DNA from: Palsa-504 sp963834685
GTDB taxonomy: Bacteria; Actinomycetota; Actinomycetes; Streptosporangiales; Streptosporangiaceae
Length of the DNA stretch: 64,000 bases
Assembly: GCA_963834685.1 (NCBI GenBank)
Contig: CAWICW010000020.1
Coordinates: 186,001 to 250,000, forward strand
Direction: 5' to 3'
The translations under genes and the position numbers were made by a program. The notes beneath the pieces were generated by a model. It saw only the letters and a program-made list of their open reading frames with translations. It did no database searches and was not told the origin of the DNA. Below, piece after piece: positions 34,242 through 42,330 of this stretch (position 1 is the stretch's first letter; each line of letters opens with the position of its first letter).

Positions 34242-35480
34242 GTGAGGTACCGCAGCCGGTCGCAGGCGCTCGGCTGGGCGCTGGCCGTCTTCGCCGTGTT
34301 CGTGGTTCTGGCGGCCATGGTTTTGCTCGGGCTGAACGCCAGCCACGTGGGCTCGGGCCGGATGTTCGCCGATGCCGTCTTGGCGGTCGCGGTCCTGGTG
34401 TATACGGGGACCGGCCGCCTGATCACCAGCCGCCTGCCGGGAAACGCCATCGGCTGGCTGCTCGGCCTGGTCGGCCTGTCGGTGGCGGCGGCTACGTTCG
34501 CCGAGCAGTATGCGCTGTACGGGCTGGCCACGGCCCCTGGATCGGTGCCCGCGGTCCGCCAGATCGGGGCCCTGGCCGGTGGCTTCGCCTCGCTGACGGT
34601 GGTGCTGCTGGCCTTTCTCATCCTGCTGTTCCCGGACGGGCGGCTGCCGTCGCGCCGCTGGCGCCCGGTGGCCTGGGCGATGTTCGTGGTCGCGGTCGGC
34701 TGGGCTACACAGGGATTTCAGGCCGGAACCACCGTCACCGGCGGGCTCACCAACGCGCTGCTAGCAGCGAAGGTCACCTACCCGAACCCGTTCGGGATCT
34801 TCCCGCGCCACGGCTGGTACAGCGATCTGCTGAGGGTGATATTCATCCTCGCGATCGTCACTGGGCTGCTGATCGTGGCCTCGGTCCTGATACGGCGGCG
34901 CGGGGCCAGCCCCGAGTTGCGCCGACAGCTGGCCTGGCTGGGCTATGTCGGCGTGCTCACCGTCCTATGGGTCGTCGCGCTGTCCCTGGCCTCTGTGCTC
35001 GCACCCGCCGCGGCCAACACCTGGCTCGGCACCTTGATCTGGGGCTTCCTTACGCTCACCCCGGTCGCTGGCATTCCGCTGGCCTGCGCGGTGGCGATCC
35101 TGAAATACCGGCTCTACGAGATCGACAAGATCATCAGCCGGACCCTGGCCTACGCGATCGTGACCGGGCTGCTGGTCGGCATATACGCCGGGCTGGTGCT
35201 GCTGGCCACCCAGGTACTCACGATCAAGTCGCCGGTCGCGGTCGCGGGCTCCACGCTGGCCGCCGCGGCGCTGTTCACCCCGCTGCGGTCCCGGGTGCAG
35301 CACCTGGTGGACCGCAAGTTCAACCGGACCCGCTACGACGCCGACCGGACCCTGACCGCGTTCGCAACCCGCCTCAAGGACGCCGTCGACCAAGAAGCGG
35401 TCCGCGCCGACCTGCTCCACGTGGTCCAGCGCTCCCTGGAGCCCACCCACGCCGCGGTCTGGGTCCGGCCGGTCCGGTAA
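34242..35480 (+). CDS. Multi-pass membrane protein resembling the sensor half of a NarL-type histidine kinase
   Basis: GTG start at 34242; 412 residues with about nine membrane segments (12-32, 43-60, 70-90, 108-130, 142-160, 195-220, 234-255, 262-285, 300-325). A short cytoplasmic tail follows: RVQHLVDRKFNRTRYDADRT, LKDAVDQEAV, SLEPTHAAVWVRP. In many actinobacterial sensor kinases this tail is the linker before the dimerisation and ATPase domains, but here the protein ends there. It may be a kinase-less sensor or a truncated one. Related fragments lie at 16498-16683 and 38870-39115. The gene has a shared leaderless promoter. Confidence 0.82.
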   Translation: MRYRSRSQALGWALAVFAVFVVLAAMVLLGLNASHVGSGRMFADAVLAVAVLVYTGTGRLITSRLPGNAIGWLLGLVGLSVAAATFAEQYALYGLATAPGSVPAVRQIGALAGGFASLTVVLLAFLILLFPDGRLPSRRWRPVAWAMFVVAVGWATQGFQAGTTVTGGLTNALLAAKVTYPNPFGIFPRHGWYSDLLRVIFILAIVTGLLIVASVLIRRRGASPELRRQLAWLGYVGVLTVLWVVALSLASVLAPAAANTWLGTLIWGFLTLTPVAGIPLACAVAILKYRLYEIDKIISRTLAYAIVTGLLVGIYAGLVLLATQVLTIKSPVAVAGSTLAAAALFTPLRSRVQHLVDRKFNRTRYDADRTLTAFATRLKDAVDQEAVRADLLHVVQRSLEPTHAAVWVRPVR

Positions 35481-35517
35481 AGGCCAGCTCAGCCCATCAT
35501 CACCGGGGGCGCGGCTG

Positions 35518-35868
35518 GTGGCGGCACCGGTGCTGTTCTTCCCCGCCGACGTGATCGTTGACGCCGAGCTCGGCTGCCTGCTCCGGCTGATCTCGTTCGC
35601 AGGCGACAGGCCAGAGTCGTGGTACGAGCTGAGCGGCATCGGCATCGGCACCGAGCCGGTCCCGGCCGCGGAGTTCCGCCTGGATATCCCGCCCGGCGTC
35701 CGCGTCGTCGAAGAGACGGGTCACCCGGTCACCGACACGACGGCGGTCATGCCGGGCCCGGCCGGAACCGTGATCCGCGCCGCCGCCGACGTGGTCCGCC
35801 GGACGAGTGACGCGGTCTCCGCCACCAGGAGTTTCCTGGATGACCTGCGCGGCAGGAGCAGTAGTTAA
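35518..35868 (+). CDS. Hypothetical protein, 116 aa
   Basis: GTG at 35518 begins MAAPVLFFPADVIVDAELGC; the product has a likely beta-rich N-terminal half (LLRLISFAGDRPESWYELSG) and a C-terminal helix (RAAADVVRRTSDAVSATRSF). No family is recognised. It follows the sensor-like membrane gene by 37 bases on the same strand, so it is likely co-transcribed with it and may work with it. Confidence 0.6.
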   Translation: MAAPVLFFPADVIVDAELGCLLRLISFAGDRPESWYELSGIGIGTEPVPAAEFRLDIPPGVRVVEETGHPVTDTTAVMPGPAGTVIRAAADVVRRTSDAVSATRSFLDDLRGRSSS

Positions 35869-35892
35869 AAGTCCGCGCGGAAGGGTAACCGC

Positions 35893-36221
35893 GTGGAACA
35901 GGACGAACGGCTCCGGTTTTCGTTCGGCGCGGCGGCGGCCGCATACGCTGAGCACCGCCCGGACTACGCGCGGGCCGCGGTGCGCTGGGCGCTGGGCGCG
36001 CGCCCGGCCCGCGAGTGCTCGACCTCGGCGCCGGAACCGGCAAGCTAACGGCCGTGATGGCCGCGCTGGGCGCCGACGTCATCGCGGTCGAGCCCGACCC
36101 CGCGATGCGGGCCGGACTGCGCCGCGCCCTGCCGGATGCCCGCGCCCTGCCGGGTCGCGCCGAGGCGATCCCGCTGCCGGCCACGTCCGCCGGACCTGCA
36201 CCGTTGGCGCGCTCCCCCTAG
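35893..36221 (+). pseudogene. Frameshifted, truncated SAM-dependent methyltransferase
   Basis: The first frame reads EQDERLRFSFGAAAAAYAEH, RPDYARAAVRWALG, the usual N-terminus of a class I methyltransferase. A one-base frameshift near 36010 moves the SAM-binding motif VLDLGAGTGKLTAVMAALGA and VIAVEPDPAMRAGLRRALPD into the next frame. The second frame stops at 36221, after AEAIPLPA, where about 130 more residues are expected. So the gene is both frameshifted and truncated. Confidence 0.8.
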
Positions 36222-36644
36222 TGACCTCACGACCGAAGAAACGTTCCAAGTTTGGCAGGGCTCAGCGATAGTTGACTGGTAATGATCGTTTCGGTGAGGA
36301 ACACAGCAGGCGTGCTCTTCTCGATGAGCGGGACTGCCCCGACGTCAGAATCGCCTGGGACCGGGACTCGCGCAACGAGCTGTAAATGCCTCGGGGCAGG
36401 ATCTGGGCCAGACAGTCACCTCGATGGTCACAGTCGAAGAGCTCGGGAACTCGTCGGCACCCTGGTCTTTCAAGATCTGCCCGCCGTCCGGCGCGTGCGG
36501 CTGGGTCACCGGAGCGTCGCGTCCGCGAGCACCTGTACCTCAGCGGGTGGTCAATAGCATCACCTAGCAGCCAACCGCGCCCGCCGACCGGCGCGACGGC
36601 AGTTCACTAAGTGAACTCGCCTGGCCTTGCTAACCGCCGAGGCA
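36222..36644. other. Gene-free region after the methyltransferase remnant
   Basis: About 420 bases with no supportable gene; codon-position GC bias breaks down, and no frame resembles a known protein. It probably consists of decayed sequence. It lies at the 3' side of the leftward membrane protein gene. Confidence 0.5.
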
Positions 36645-38171
36645 TCAGCTCGCTACGGTCCACCGGCCCGTCTGCGGGCCAAGGCCGGTGTCCAGGGTGT
36701 AGGTGATTTCCCTGATCGTCGCCGCGCTGGGCACGTCGAACAGGACGCACCCGGTTACCGAGGCACCGGGTGCGATGCTGGCGGAGTCGGAGAGCAGCGG
36801 GCAGCCCGTGACCGTGACGAACGTGTCTCCGCTGTAGGATTTCCCGGCCGTGTCGATGACCGCGGCTTCGAGGGCGGGGGTCGGGCTGTACGGCACGCGT
36901 CCGGTGTTGTCGAAGTGGAACTGCACCGTGTAGTACCGTTCACCGGCCGCGGGGCCAAAGAGCGGATCGGATGCCGTCGCTGAGTTGATGACCCGGACGG
37001 GGGTGATAGTCACCTGCTCGCCGCTGCTGATCCCGGCGAGCGTGATGGCCGAGTCGAATGATGCCGTCGTCGTGCTGGTCGGGGGCAGATTCACGTTCAC
37101 CGACACGGACACCGTCGGCACCGGGACCGACGCCTGGCTCTGCGCGGCCGGGGCGGTGCTGGGCCAGATCAGTGCGATCAAGCCGGCGATGGCTACCTTG
37201 CCCCCCACGATGAGGCCCGCCACGAGAGCGGTTGCCAGCAAGCCACGTGGCCGCCGCCGCAACTTGACTCGCGCCTCGTCCTCCGTCAGGGACGGCGGTT
37301 CTTGGGACGCCTGCTCCGCCCGCAGCTGCCCGTCGGACCCGGCTGACACGGTTGTCGGTCCCCGGGCCGCTTTCTCTCTTCTGTACAGCAGCCAGTTGCG
37401 CACCATCTTCACAAGGAAGATCACGACCACGACCGAGGCACCGATGAACAACAGGCTGACGCAGATGGCGACGATGGCGATCCTGCCGTTGCTGACCAGC
37501 GCCGCGCCCAGCCCCCATTTCCATAGCGGTTCACGGACCAGGAACGGATGGTTGAGCGGGACCTGCTCTGGCCAGGTGGCGCTCATTCCCGCGCCGCCGG
37601 TTTGCAGAATGCCGTCGGTGCTCGTGGAGCAGACATTCCCGCTGCTGGGGTAATACGAGCAGGTTGTCTGCCACGACTGCGGCACGAATATGACGCTATT
37701 CCCGCCTGACAGGTACGAGATCCCGTTGACAACGCCGGGCAGAAAGAGCACGCCGAGCCCAAGGACGCACGCCAGCATCACCCAGGCACCCAGGAACGAG
37801 AATCCGTGCTGGGGGGGATACCGGTACGCATGCGCTCGGCGCGAGTGCTGATCCTCGAACGAGACGGCCTGCCAGCGCAGAACGGCGGACCGGCGTCTGA
37901 GCAGCACGCTGTCGACTATCACCACGACCACCCCGATGATGGTCAGGGCGGCGAGAACCATCATGATGACCAGGATCGCGACGGGTCCCGATCCTGTCGC
38001 CGAGTACCGGTTGGAGTAGACGGCGCTGGCCAACAGGAATGCGAGGAAACCGCCGGCCGCGGTCCAGGCCCAGCCGCGCCGCCGGTACAGCAGGTGCACA
38101 GTCCTGACTAGCTGAGTATCCGAGCTGGCCACCGGGGCGCCCGGAGCCGCAGGCTGGGATGGGGATCTCAC
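36645..38171 (-). CDS. Membrane protein with an extracytoplasmic DUF4352-like C-terminal domain
   Basis: A 508-residue protein. Hydrophobic segments lie near 35-55, 65-90, 130-150, 230-255 and 325-345. Between the third and fourth is an extracellular loop with paired cysteines (TTCSYYPSSGNVCSTSTD). After the last helix a Ser/Thr/Pro-rich linker (TVSVSVNVNLPPTSTTTA) leads to a beta-sandwich-like end: YYTVQFHFDNTGRVPYSPTP, GASVTGCVLFDVPS, a pattern of DUF4352-type domains. It is probably a cell-envelope protein; function unknown. Start GTG/ATG near 38171 with MRSPSQPAAPG. Confidence 0.72.
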   Translation of the reverse strand: MRSPSQPAAPGAPVASSDTQLVRTVHLLYRRRGWAWTAAGGFLAFLLASAVYSNRYSATGSGPVAILVIMMVLAALTIIGVVVVIVDSVLLRRRSAVLRWQAVSFEDQHSRRAHAYRYPPQHGFSFLGAWVMLACVLGLGVLFLPGVVNGISYLSGGNSVIFVPQSWQTTCSYYPSSGNVCSTSTDGILQTGGAGMSATWPEQVPLNHPFLVREPLWKWGLGAALVSNGRIAIVAICVSLLFIGASVVVVIFLVKMVRNWLLYRREKAARGPTTVSAGSDGQLRAEQASQEPPSLTEDEARVKLRRRPRGLLATALVAGLIVGGKVAIAGLIALIWPSTAPAAQSQASVPVPTVSVSVNVNLPPTSTTTASFDSAITLAGISSGEQVTITPVRVINSATASDPLFGPAAGERYYTVQFHFDNTGRVPYSPTPALEAAVIDTAGKSYSGDTFVTVTGCPLLSDSASIAPGASVTGCVLFDVPSAATIREITYTLDTGLGPQTGRWTVAS

Positions 38172-38228
38172 TACGCAAGCGTAGATCCGCTGTGCCGACA
38201 GTAGCCCTATTACGTTGGATTGCTATAG

Positions 38229-38381
38229 CCGACCCGGTGCGCCGCCGCCCAGCATGTACGCCCAGGCGTGCTGATCCGCCAGTGGATCGAACAGCAGCGC
38301 GACGCCGCTGAGGCAGCGGACGCAGTGGATCTCCCCGCACGGGTCGAGCGCCTCGAAGCGCAGTCTTCCGCGACACGCTAG
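38229..38381 (+). pseudogene. C-terminal remnant resembling a small antitoxin/regulator
   Basis: The frame opens after a TAG and reads QHVRPGVLIRQWIEQQRDAA, EAADAVDLPARVERLEAQSS, ending in TR. The VLIRxWIEQ helix followed by an acidic coiled-coil-like end is common at the C-terminus of small DNA-binding antitoxins in actinomycetes. No start codon or N-terminus is present and no toxin gene adjoins. This is a weak assignment; the region 38172-38869 is otherwise gene-free and holds repeats R1 and R3. Confidence 0.4.
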
Positions 38382-38420
38382 CGTCGTAAGTCCTCTGCTC
38401 GCGCCAGTTAGGGGTCGAAC

Positions 38421-38491
38421 GTGGCTTCGATCACCAGACGGCGCGCTGAGCTGGCCTGACGGTTGTGGGATTTATCAAAGATCGCTCTAGG
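38421..38491. repeat. Repeat R1 of a three-copy element
   Basis: This 71-base stretch matches 39116-39186 at roughly 80% of positions by eye and shares a 35-base core with 38695-38730 (ggttg-ggggattta--caaga-cgctct). Read on the minus strand, the three copies encode similar peptides (R1: RAIFDKSHNRQ...RRLVIEAT). Confidence 0.65.
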
Positions 38492-38675
38492 TATTACGGT
38501 CCAAAGAGGAGTGCCCGCAAGGCGGCTCCGCTTGACGGGCGCGATGGCCTAGCCTTAGACCCGAACGAGAGTTCACCCGCGATCAAGATGCCGTCCGGCA
38601 CCGGCGTTAGGCCTACGGCATACCACAGTGGCCAGATTTACCAAGTCCACTACGCCGGAGCAGGGCTTACCTCAG

Positions 38676-38733
38676 CTAGCGTGATGGCCTGGGCGGATGG
38701 TTGGGGGATTTAACCAAGACGGCTCTAGGGATT
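38676..38733. repeat. Repeat R3 (shorter copy) of the three-copy element
   Basis: The core GGTTGGGGGATTTA is shared exactly with R2 (39116-39186). On the minus strand it reads RAVLVKSPNHPPRPSR and then a stop, matching the R2 peptide RAVLNKSPNRPASPAS in its first half. Confidence 0.55.
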
Positions 38734-38829
38734 TGTTGCCCAGCTCCCCATGAGTTCGGGCTGGTCAGGGTGGGTATCGTGGAAGCCGACTTGGCACGCT
38801 GGTCCTAGGCCGGGAAGTCCGTGCTCAGC

Positions 38830-38869
38830 GGTAACGTTCCCGGAACGGTCCGGGCGTAGCGTTGCTGTC
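38830..38869 (+). promoter_or_regulatory. Leaderless promoter block shared with 34201-34241
   Basis: Thirty-one of 33 bases match the block at 34201-34233, including palindrome CGTTCCCGGAACG. A TAGCGT -10-like box ends seven bases before ATG 38870. Both copies drive related membrane-protein genes. Confidence 0.7.
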
Positions 38870-39115
38870 ATGGATGAGGCGCGGCCAGGGCAGGGGCGCG
38901 TGCCGGTGATGGCGGGCCCCCCGGCCTGGCGGTTCGCGGTGTTGTCGCCGACCACGGCGTCGGTGCTCGGCTCGGTGCTCGGCGCGGTGGTCGTCGTGCT
39001 GGTGGCTGTGTCCGTTCCGCTGGCTGGTCTGGCCCGCGAGTTCCCACGGCAGGCCACTCCCGCCATAGCGCCGGGAGCGGCCGATACCGTTCAGCCGAGC
39101 TGTCAGAGCGGGTAG
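38870..39115 (+). pseudogene. N-terminal fragment of a membrane sensor-like protein
   Basis: ATG 38870 starts an 81-residue product with one clear membrane segment (VLGSVLGAVVVVLVAVSVPL) after a short basic/Pro-rich lead. This is like the first helix of actinobacterial membrane sensors such as the one at 34242, with which it shares its promoter. It ends at 39115, exactly where repeat R2 begins, so the rest of the gene appears to have been cut away at the repeat. It might still make a small membrane peptide. Confidence 0.55.
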
Positions 39116-39186
39116 GTGGCCTCGATCACGAGACGACTCGCTGGGCTGGCCGGACGGTTGGGGGATTTATTCAAGACCGCTCTTGC
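39116..39186. repeat. Repeat R2 of a three-copy element
   Basis: Similar to 38421-38491 over 71 bases with about 13 differences. On the minus strand it reads RAVLNKSPNRPASPASRLVI and then EATYPL before a stop. It lies at the border of the truncated membrane gene ending at 39115. Confidence 0.65.
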
Positions 39187-39244
39187 CATCACGATGCCGC
39201 ATCCGTCGGTTGCCCGGCAGCCGCCGGTAACCAGGAGCGGGAAC

Positions 39245-39763
39245 TCAGCCGGGACGGTCGATGGCGTACCAGGCGACCTGGGCGGTCCGGAACGCGATCT
39301 CGCCCTGGAACACCAGGCCGCACTTCTCCATGACCCGCCGGGAGGCAAGATGCCCGGCGGCCGTCGCGCTGATGATCCGCGGCAGCGGCGTGCGGGCCCA
39401 GCCGAAGCGGATCGCCTCCGTGGCGCCCTCGGTGGCCAGGCCGCGGCCCCAGAACTCGGGCGAGAGCTCGTAGCCGACCTCCCACTTGTCCGGGCCTGGC
39501 CAGTCGGCGAGCAGGTTCAGCCCGATCCGCCCGATCCAGCGACCGCTCTCTTTCTCGATCGCCGCCCAGGGGCCGTACCCGTACTCCTCCCACATCGCCC
39601 GCGAGCGCTGCGTGATCGACCGGATGGTCTCGAGGGGCATGGGCTGGCCGCCGCTGATGAACCGCATGGCCTCGGGGTCCTGCAGGACCCGAGCGAACTC
39701 CTCGAAGTAGGAGTCGCTCCATGGCTCAAGCAGGAGCCGCTCGGTCTCGGCGTCGTCCGTCAT
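39245..39763 (-). CDS. GNAT family N-acetyltransferase (RimJ/RimL type)
   Basis: ATG 39763 gives 172 residues: TERLLLEPWSDSYFEEFARV at the start, WIGRIGLNLLADW, the acetyl-CoA loop YELSPEFWGRGLATEGATEA and the final SATAAGHLASRRVMEKCGLV followed by FRTAQVAWYAIDRPG. This is the RimJ/RimL-like GNAT type that acetylates protein N-termini or small amines; the substrate is unknown. It is divergent from the YbjQ-domain gene 85 bases away. Confidence 0.9.
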   Translation of the reverse strand: MTDDAETERLLLEPWSDSYFEEFARVLQDPEAMRFISGGQPMPLETIRSITQRSRAMWEEYGYGPWAAIEKESGRWIGRIGLNLLADWPGPDKWEVGYELSPEFWGRGLATEGATEAIRFGWARTPLPRIISATAAGHLASRRVMEKCGLVFQGEIAFRTAQVAWYAIDRPG

Positions 39764-39847
39764 CCCGGCGCCGAGCGTACTCCCGGCCGCCATCACCGCG
39801 GTAGTACGCTGCCCGTGGTCACGTGTCAGCGACGCCAGGAGGGCAAC

Positions 39848-40696
39848 ATGCCGCTGTTCTCGAATCCGCAGAGCCCGGACCCGGGGGCGTGGGAGCCGGA
39901 GGCGGCCGAGGGCCGGCTGGCCAAGACGGTCGGCGCCAGCGAGGCCGGCGTATTCACCTCTGACCTGTCGGTATCGGAGTACGTGCTGCTCGGAGAGGCC
40001 GGATTCGAGCCACTCGGGTTCGTGGTCGGCTCCTCGATCTACCACGTCGGCCTCCAGATCGGCCGCTGGAACAAGAACCAGGAGCTGCAGGTCCTGACCC
40101 AGGCCATGTACCACGCCCGGGAGCTGGCCATGGACCGGATGCGGTCCGAGGCCGACCACCTGAGCGCCGACGGCATCGTCGGCGTCCAGCTCCGGATGCA
40201 GATGTACGCCTGGGGCCAGAACTGCCTGGAGTTCGTGGCCACCGGGACCGCGGTCCGCCACCTGGTCGGCCAGGGCGCGCACCGTGCGCCCGACGGCCGC
40301 GCGTTCACCTCTGACCTGTCGGCTCAGGACTTCTTCCGACTGCTGGCGGCCGGCGCGGTGCCGGTCGCCTTCGTGCTCGGCACCTGCGTTTATCACATCG
40401 CCCACCAGACCGTGATGCAGAGCCTGCGCCAGGCCTACCAGAACCAGGAAATGATGCAGTTCACCCAGGGCGTCTACGAGGCTCGTGAGCTGGCCCTGAC
40501 CCGGATGCAGGCCGAAGCCGCGCAGGCCCGCGCGTCCGGCATCGTCGGCGTGACGGTAGACGTCAAGAACCACGTCTGGGGCGCGCACGCGACTGAGTTC
40601 CTGGCCACCGGCACCGCCGTCCGTCGGCTCACCGACGAGCACCGGCTGCCCGAAACCTCCCCCAAGCCGACCTTTACCCTAGGCCTGGACAACTAG
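39848..40696 (+). CDS. Protein with two tandem YbjQ/UPF0145 heavy-metal-binding-like domains
   Basis: ATG 39848 follows AGGAGGG; 282 residues. Two homologous halves are seen: about 32-148 (FTSDLSVSEYVLLGEAGFEP ... IVGVQLRMQMYAWGQNCLEF, VATGTAVR) and about 153-265 (FTSDLSAQDFFRLLAAGAVP ... IVGVTVDVKNHVWGAHATEF, LATGTAVR). Each has the long helix ARELAxxRMxxEA and the closing strand of the UPF0145 fold. Single YbjQ domains form pentamers; a tandem arrangement would change the assembly. Function is not established; metal binding is suggested only by the family name. Confidence 0.85.
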   Translation: MPLFSNPQSPDPGAWEPEAAEGRLAKTVGASEAGVFTSDLSVSEYVLLGEAGFEPLGFVVGSSIYHVGLQIGRWNKNQELQVLTQAMYHARELAMDRMRSEADHLSADGIVGVQLRMQMYAWGQNCLEFVATGTAVRHLVGQGAHRAPDGRAFTSDLSAQDFFRLLAAGAVPVAFVLGTCVYHIAHQTVMQSLRQAYQNQEMMQFTQGVYEARELALTRMQAEAAQARASGIVGVTVDVKNHVWGAHATEFLATGTAVRRLTDEHRLPETSPKPTFTLGLDN

Positions 40697-40841
40697 AGCC
40701 CGGATAGCTAGGGCCAGCGGCCGTCTAGTCACCGCGCCGCCACGTCCGCGATGGTGACCCGGCGACCCGCGGGCGCAACGCCGAACCCGGCCCCGGAGAG
40801 CAGATCTCCCCTCGGATGTGTCAGCGTGCCCGAGGGGAGAC

Positions 40842-41003
40842 CTACTCCAGCACCCTGACCTTGGCGGCCTCACCCACCCGGCCGCTGCCGTTGAGCACGT
40901 TCGAGACCGTCTGCCTGCCGACGCCTGCGGCCAGGGCCACATCCTGAATGGTTACCTGACCCGCGGCGGCCGGACCGGTCTGGCCTGATCGAGACCTGGT
41001 CAC
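40842..41003 (-). pseudogene. LacI-family DNA-binding head, truncated to 53 residues
   Basis: GTG 41003 starts VTRSRSGQTGPAAAGQVTIQ, continuing DVALAAGVGRQTVSNVLNGS and GRVGEAAKVRVLE before a stop. This is an intact LacI helix-turn-helix and most of the hinge approach, but the hinge helix and the whole sugar-binding domain are missing. It could be dead, or a mini DNA-binding peptide. A palindromic operator-like site (41065-41084) sits directly upstream, as for an autoregulated LacI gene. The flanks 40697-40841 hold nothing clear. Confidence 0.75.
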
Positions 41004-41064
41004 TCAGTTACGGTACAACCCCGCACCAGTCACCCCTTGACATCACGTAGCTACAGCGCTCGAT

Positions 41065-41084
41065 GTGATAGATCGTTCTATCAC
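41065..41084. promoter_or_regulatory. 20-bp operator-like palindrome upstream of the LacI head fragment
   Basis: GTGATAGATCGTTCTATCAC: 8-bp perfect arms around TCGT, in an AT-richer patch 62 bases before the leftward GTG. The size and symmetry suit a LacI or similar dimeric regulator. Confidence 0.6.
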
Positions 41085-41092
41085 CTAGTGTG

Positions 41093-41114
41093 CCCCGGCC
41101 GCTCGTGGCCGGGG
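41093..41114. terminator. GC-rich hairpin
   Basis: CCCCGGCC and GGCCGGGG arms around a 6-base loop, immediately beyond the operator-like palindrome. It could terminate leftward transcription from the PHP-domain gene, although 150 bases away, or be part of the same regulatory site. The bases 41115-41261 contain no gene that I can support. Confidence 0.45.
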
Positions 41115-41261
41115 GGACGGTCCCGGTCCGGAGGGGGGAACCGTCATGCAGCGAAGAACTCATCTGCGATCAGGCCAAACCCCATCGGACCGCCGCTCAC
41201 GCGGCTCCCGGCGGTCCCGGGGATCCTGAGCCCTCCGGGAACGCCGGGACAGGGCCGGTGC

Positions 41262-42269
41262 TCAGCCGCCGATCACCTCATCGGCCCCCCGGGCATTGAT
41301 CACCCGCTCCGGCGAGATACCGAACTTCTCGGCCCGCGCCGTCCCGTTACCGAGCCAGTCGAGCTGGCCCGGCGCGTGCGCGTCGGTGTCGATCGCGAAC
41401 CGGCAGCCGGCCTCGGCCGCCAGCCCCAGCAGCCGGTCCGGCGGATCCATGCGCTCGGGCCGGCAGTTGATCTCCACCGCGACGCCGTGCTCCCGGCAGG
41501 CGCCGAACACCGCCGCCGGATCGAACACCGACTCAGGGCGCCGGCCCCGCCCCCTCTGGTCGCCAGCACCGAGCAGCCGGCCGGTGCAGTGCCCGAGCAC
41601 GTCCACGTGCGGGTTGCGGATCGCGGCCACCATCCGCTTGGTCATCGGCCCGGCGGGCATCCGCAGCTGGGAGTGGACGCTGGCCACCACCACGTCCAGC
41701 CGGGCCAGCAGGTCCTCGCGCTGGTCGAGCGAACCGTCCTCCAAGATGTCGACCTCGATCCCGGACAGGATCCGGAACGGCGCCAGGTCCGCGTTCAGTG
41801 CCTCGATCAGCTCGAGCTGAGCTTCCAGGCGCGAAGCCGACAGGCCGTTGGCCACCGTCAGCCGCGGCGAGTGATCGGTCAGCGCGATCCACTCATGCCC
41901 CAGCGCCCGGGCCGCCTCGGCCATCTCCCGCGGCGGGCTGCCGCCGTCCGACCAGTCCGAGTGCGTGTGGCAGTCGCCGCGCAGCGCATCGCGCATCGCG
42001 TCGCGTTCCGGCGGGGGCTGTTCGCCGAGCAGCCGGGTCAGGTAGCCGGGCTGCTGGCCGGCCGCGGCCTCCGCGATGACCTGGGCGGTGGTCGCGCCGA
42101 TGCCCGGCAGCGCCGCCAGCGTGCCTGCCTTCAGCCGCCGCTCGAGCTCGCCCGGCGGCAGGTCGTCGACCACCTGCGCGGCCCGCCGGAAGGCCCGGAC
42201 CCGGTAGGTCGGGGCCCCGCCCCGCTCCAGCTCGAACGCGATCCGCCGCAACGCCTGCCCAGGGTCCAC
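41262..42269 (-). CDS. PHP-domain phosphoesterase with N-terminal helix-hairpin-helix region (PolX C-half-like)
   Basis: A 335-residue protein. Residues 1-75 (LRRIAFELERGGAPTYRVRA, LAALPGIGATTAQVIAEAAA) form the PolX-type helix-hairpin-helix. From about residue 98 the PHP domain shows its metal motifs HTHSDWSDG, ALTDHSP, GIEVDIL, ASVHSQL, VLGHCTG and IDTDAHAPG. The polymerase palm of bacterial PolX is absent, so it is a stand-alone PHP protein with a DNA-binding-like head. Phosphoesterase or nuclease activity is likely; the substrate is not known. Confidence 0.87.
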   Translation of the reverse strand: MDPGQALRRIAFELERGGAPTYRVRAFRRAAQVVDDLPPGELERRLKAGTLAALPGIGATTAQVIAEAAAGQQPGYLTRLLGEQPPPERDAMRDALRGDCHTHSDWSDGGSPPREMAEAARALGHEWIALTDHSPRLTVANGLSASRLEAQLELIEALNADLAPFRILSGIEVDILEDGSLDQREDLLARLDVVVASVHSQLRMPAGPMTKRMVAAIRNPHVDVLGHCTGRLLGAGDQRGRGRRPESVFDPAAVFGACREHGVAVEINCRPERMDPPDRLLGLAAEAGCRFAIDTDAHAPGQLDWLGNGTARAEKFGISPERVINARGADEVIGG

Positions 42270-42330
42270 TGGTGATCTCTACCCCGGTCGTTCGCCGGGC
42301 ATCCCCGCCGGGTCGGGCACAATTGAGCCC

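Noticed and set aside
32424..34346. 640-codon minus-strand frame
   Set aside because: Antisense of the glutamyl-tRNA synthetase, whose plus-strand frame has all class I motifs.
36282..36557. 91-codon plus-strand frame in the 36.2-36.6 kb gap
   Set aside because: Cys/Ser/Gly-rich composition, no codon-position bias and no similarity recognised.
38465..38713. 82-codon plus-strand frame between repeats R1 and R3
   Set aside because: Its two ends are the repeat sequences themselves, the middle matches nothing and there is no ribosome site.
38421..39186. Insertion sequence with terminal repeats R1 and R2
   Set aside because: R1 and R2 are direct rather than inverted, no transposase frame lies between them, and no target duplication is seen.
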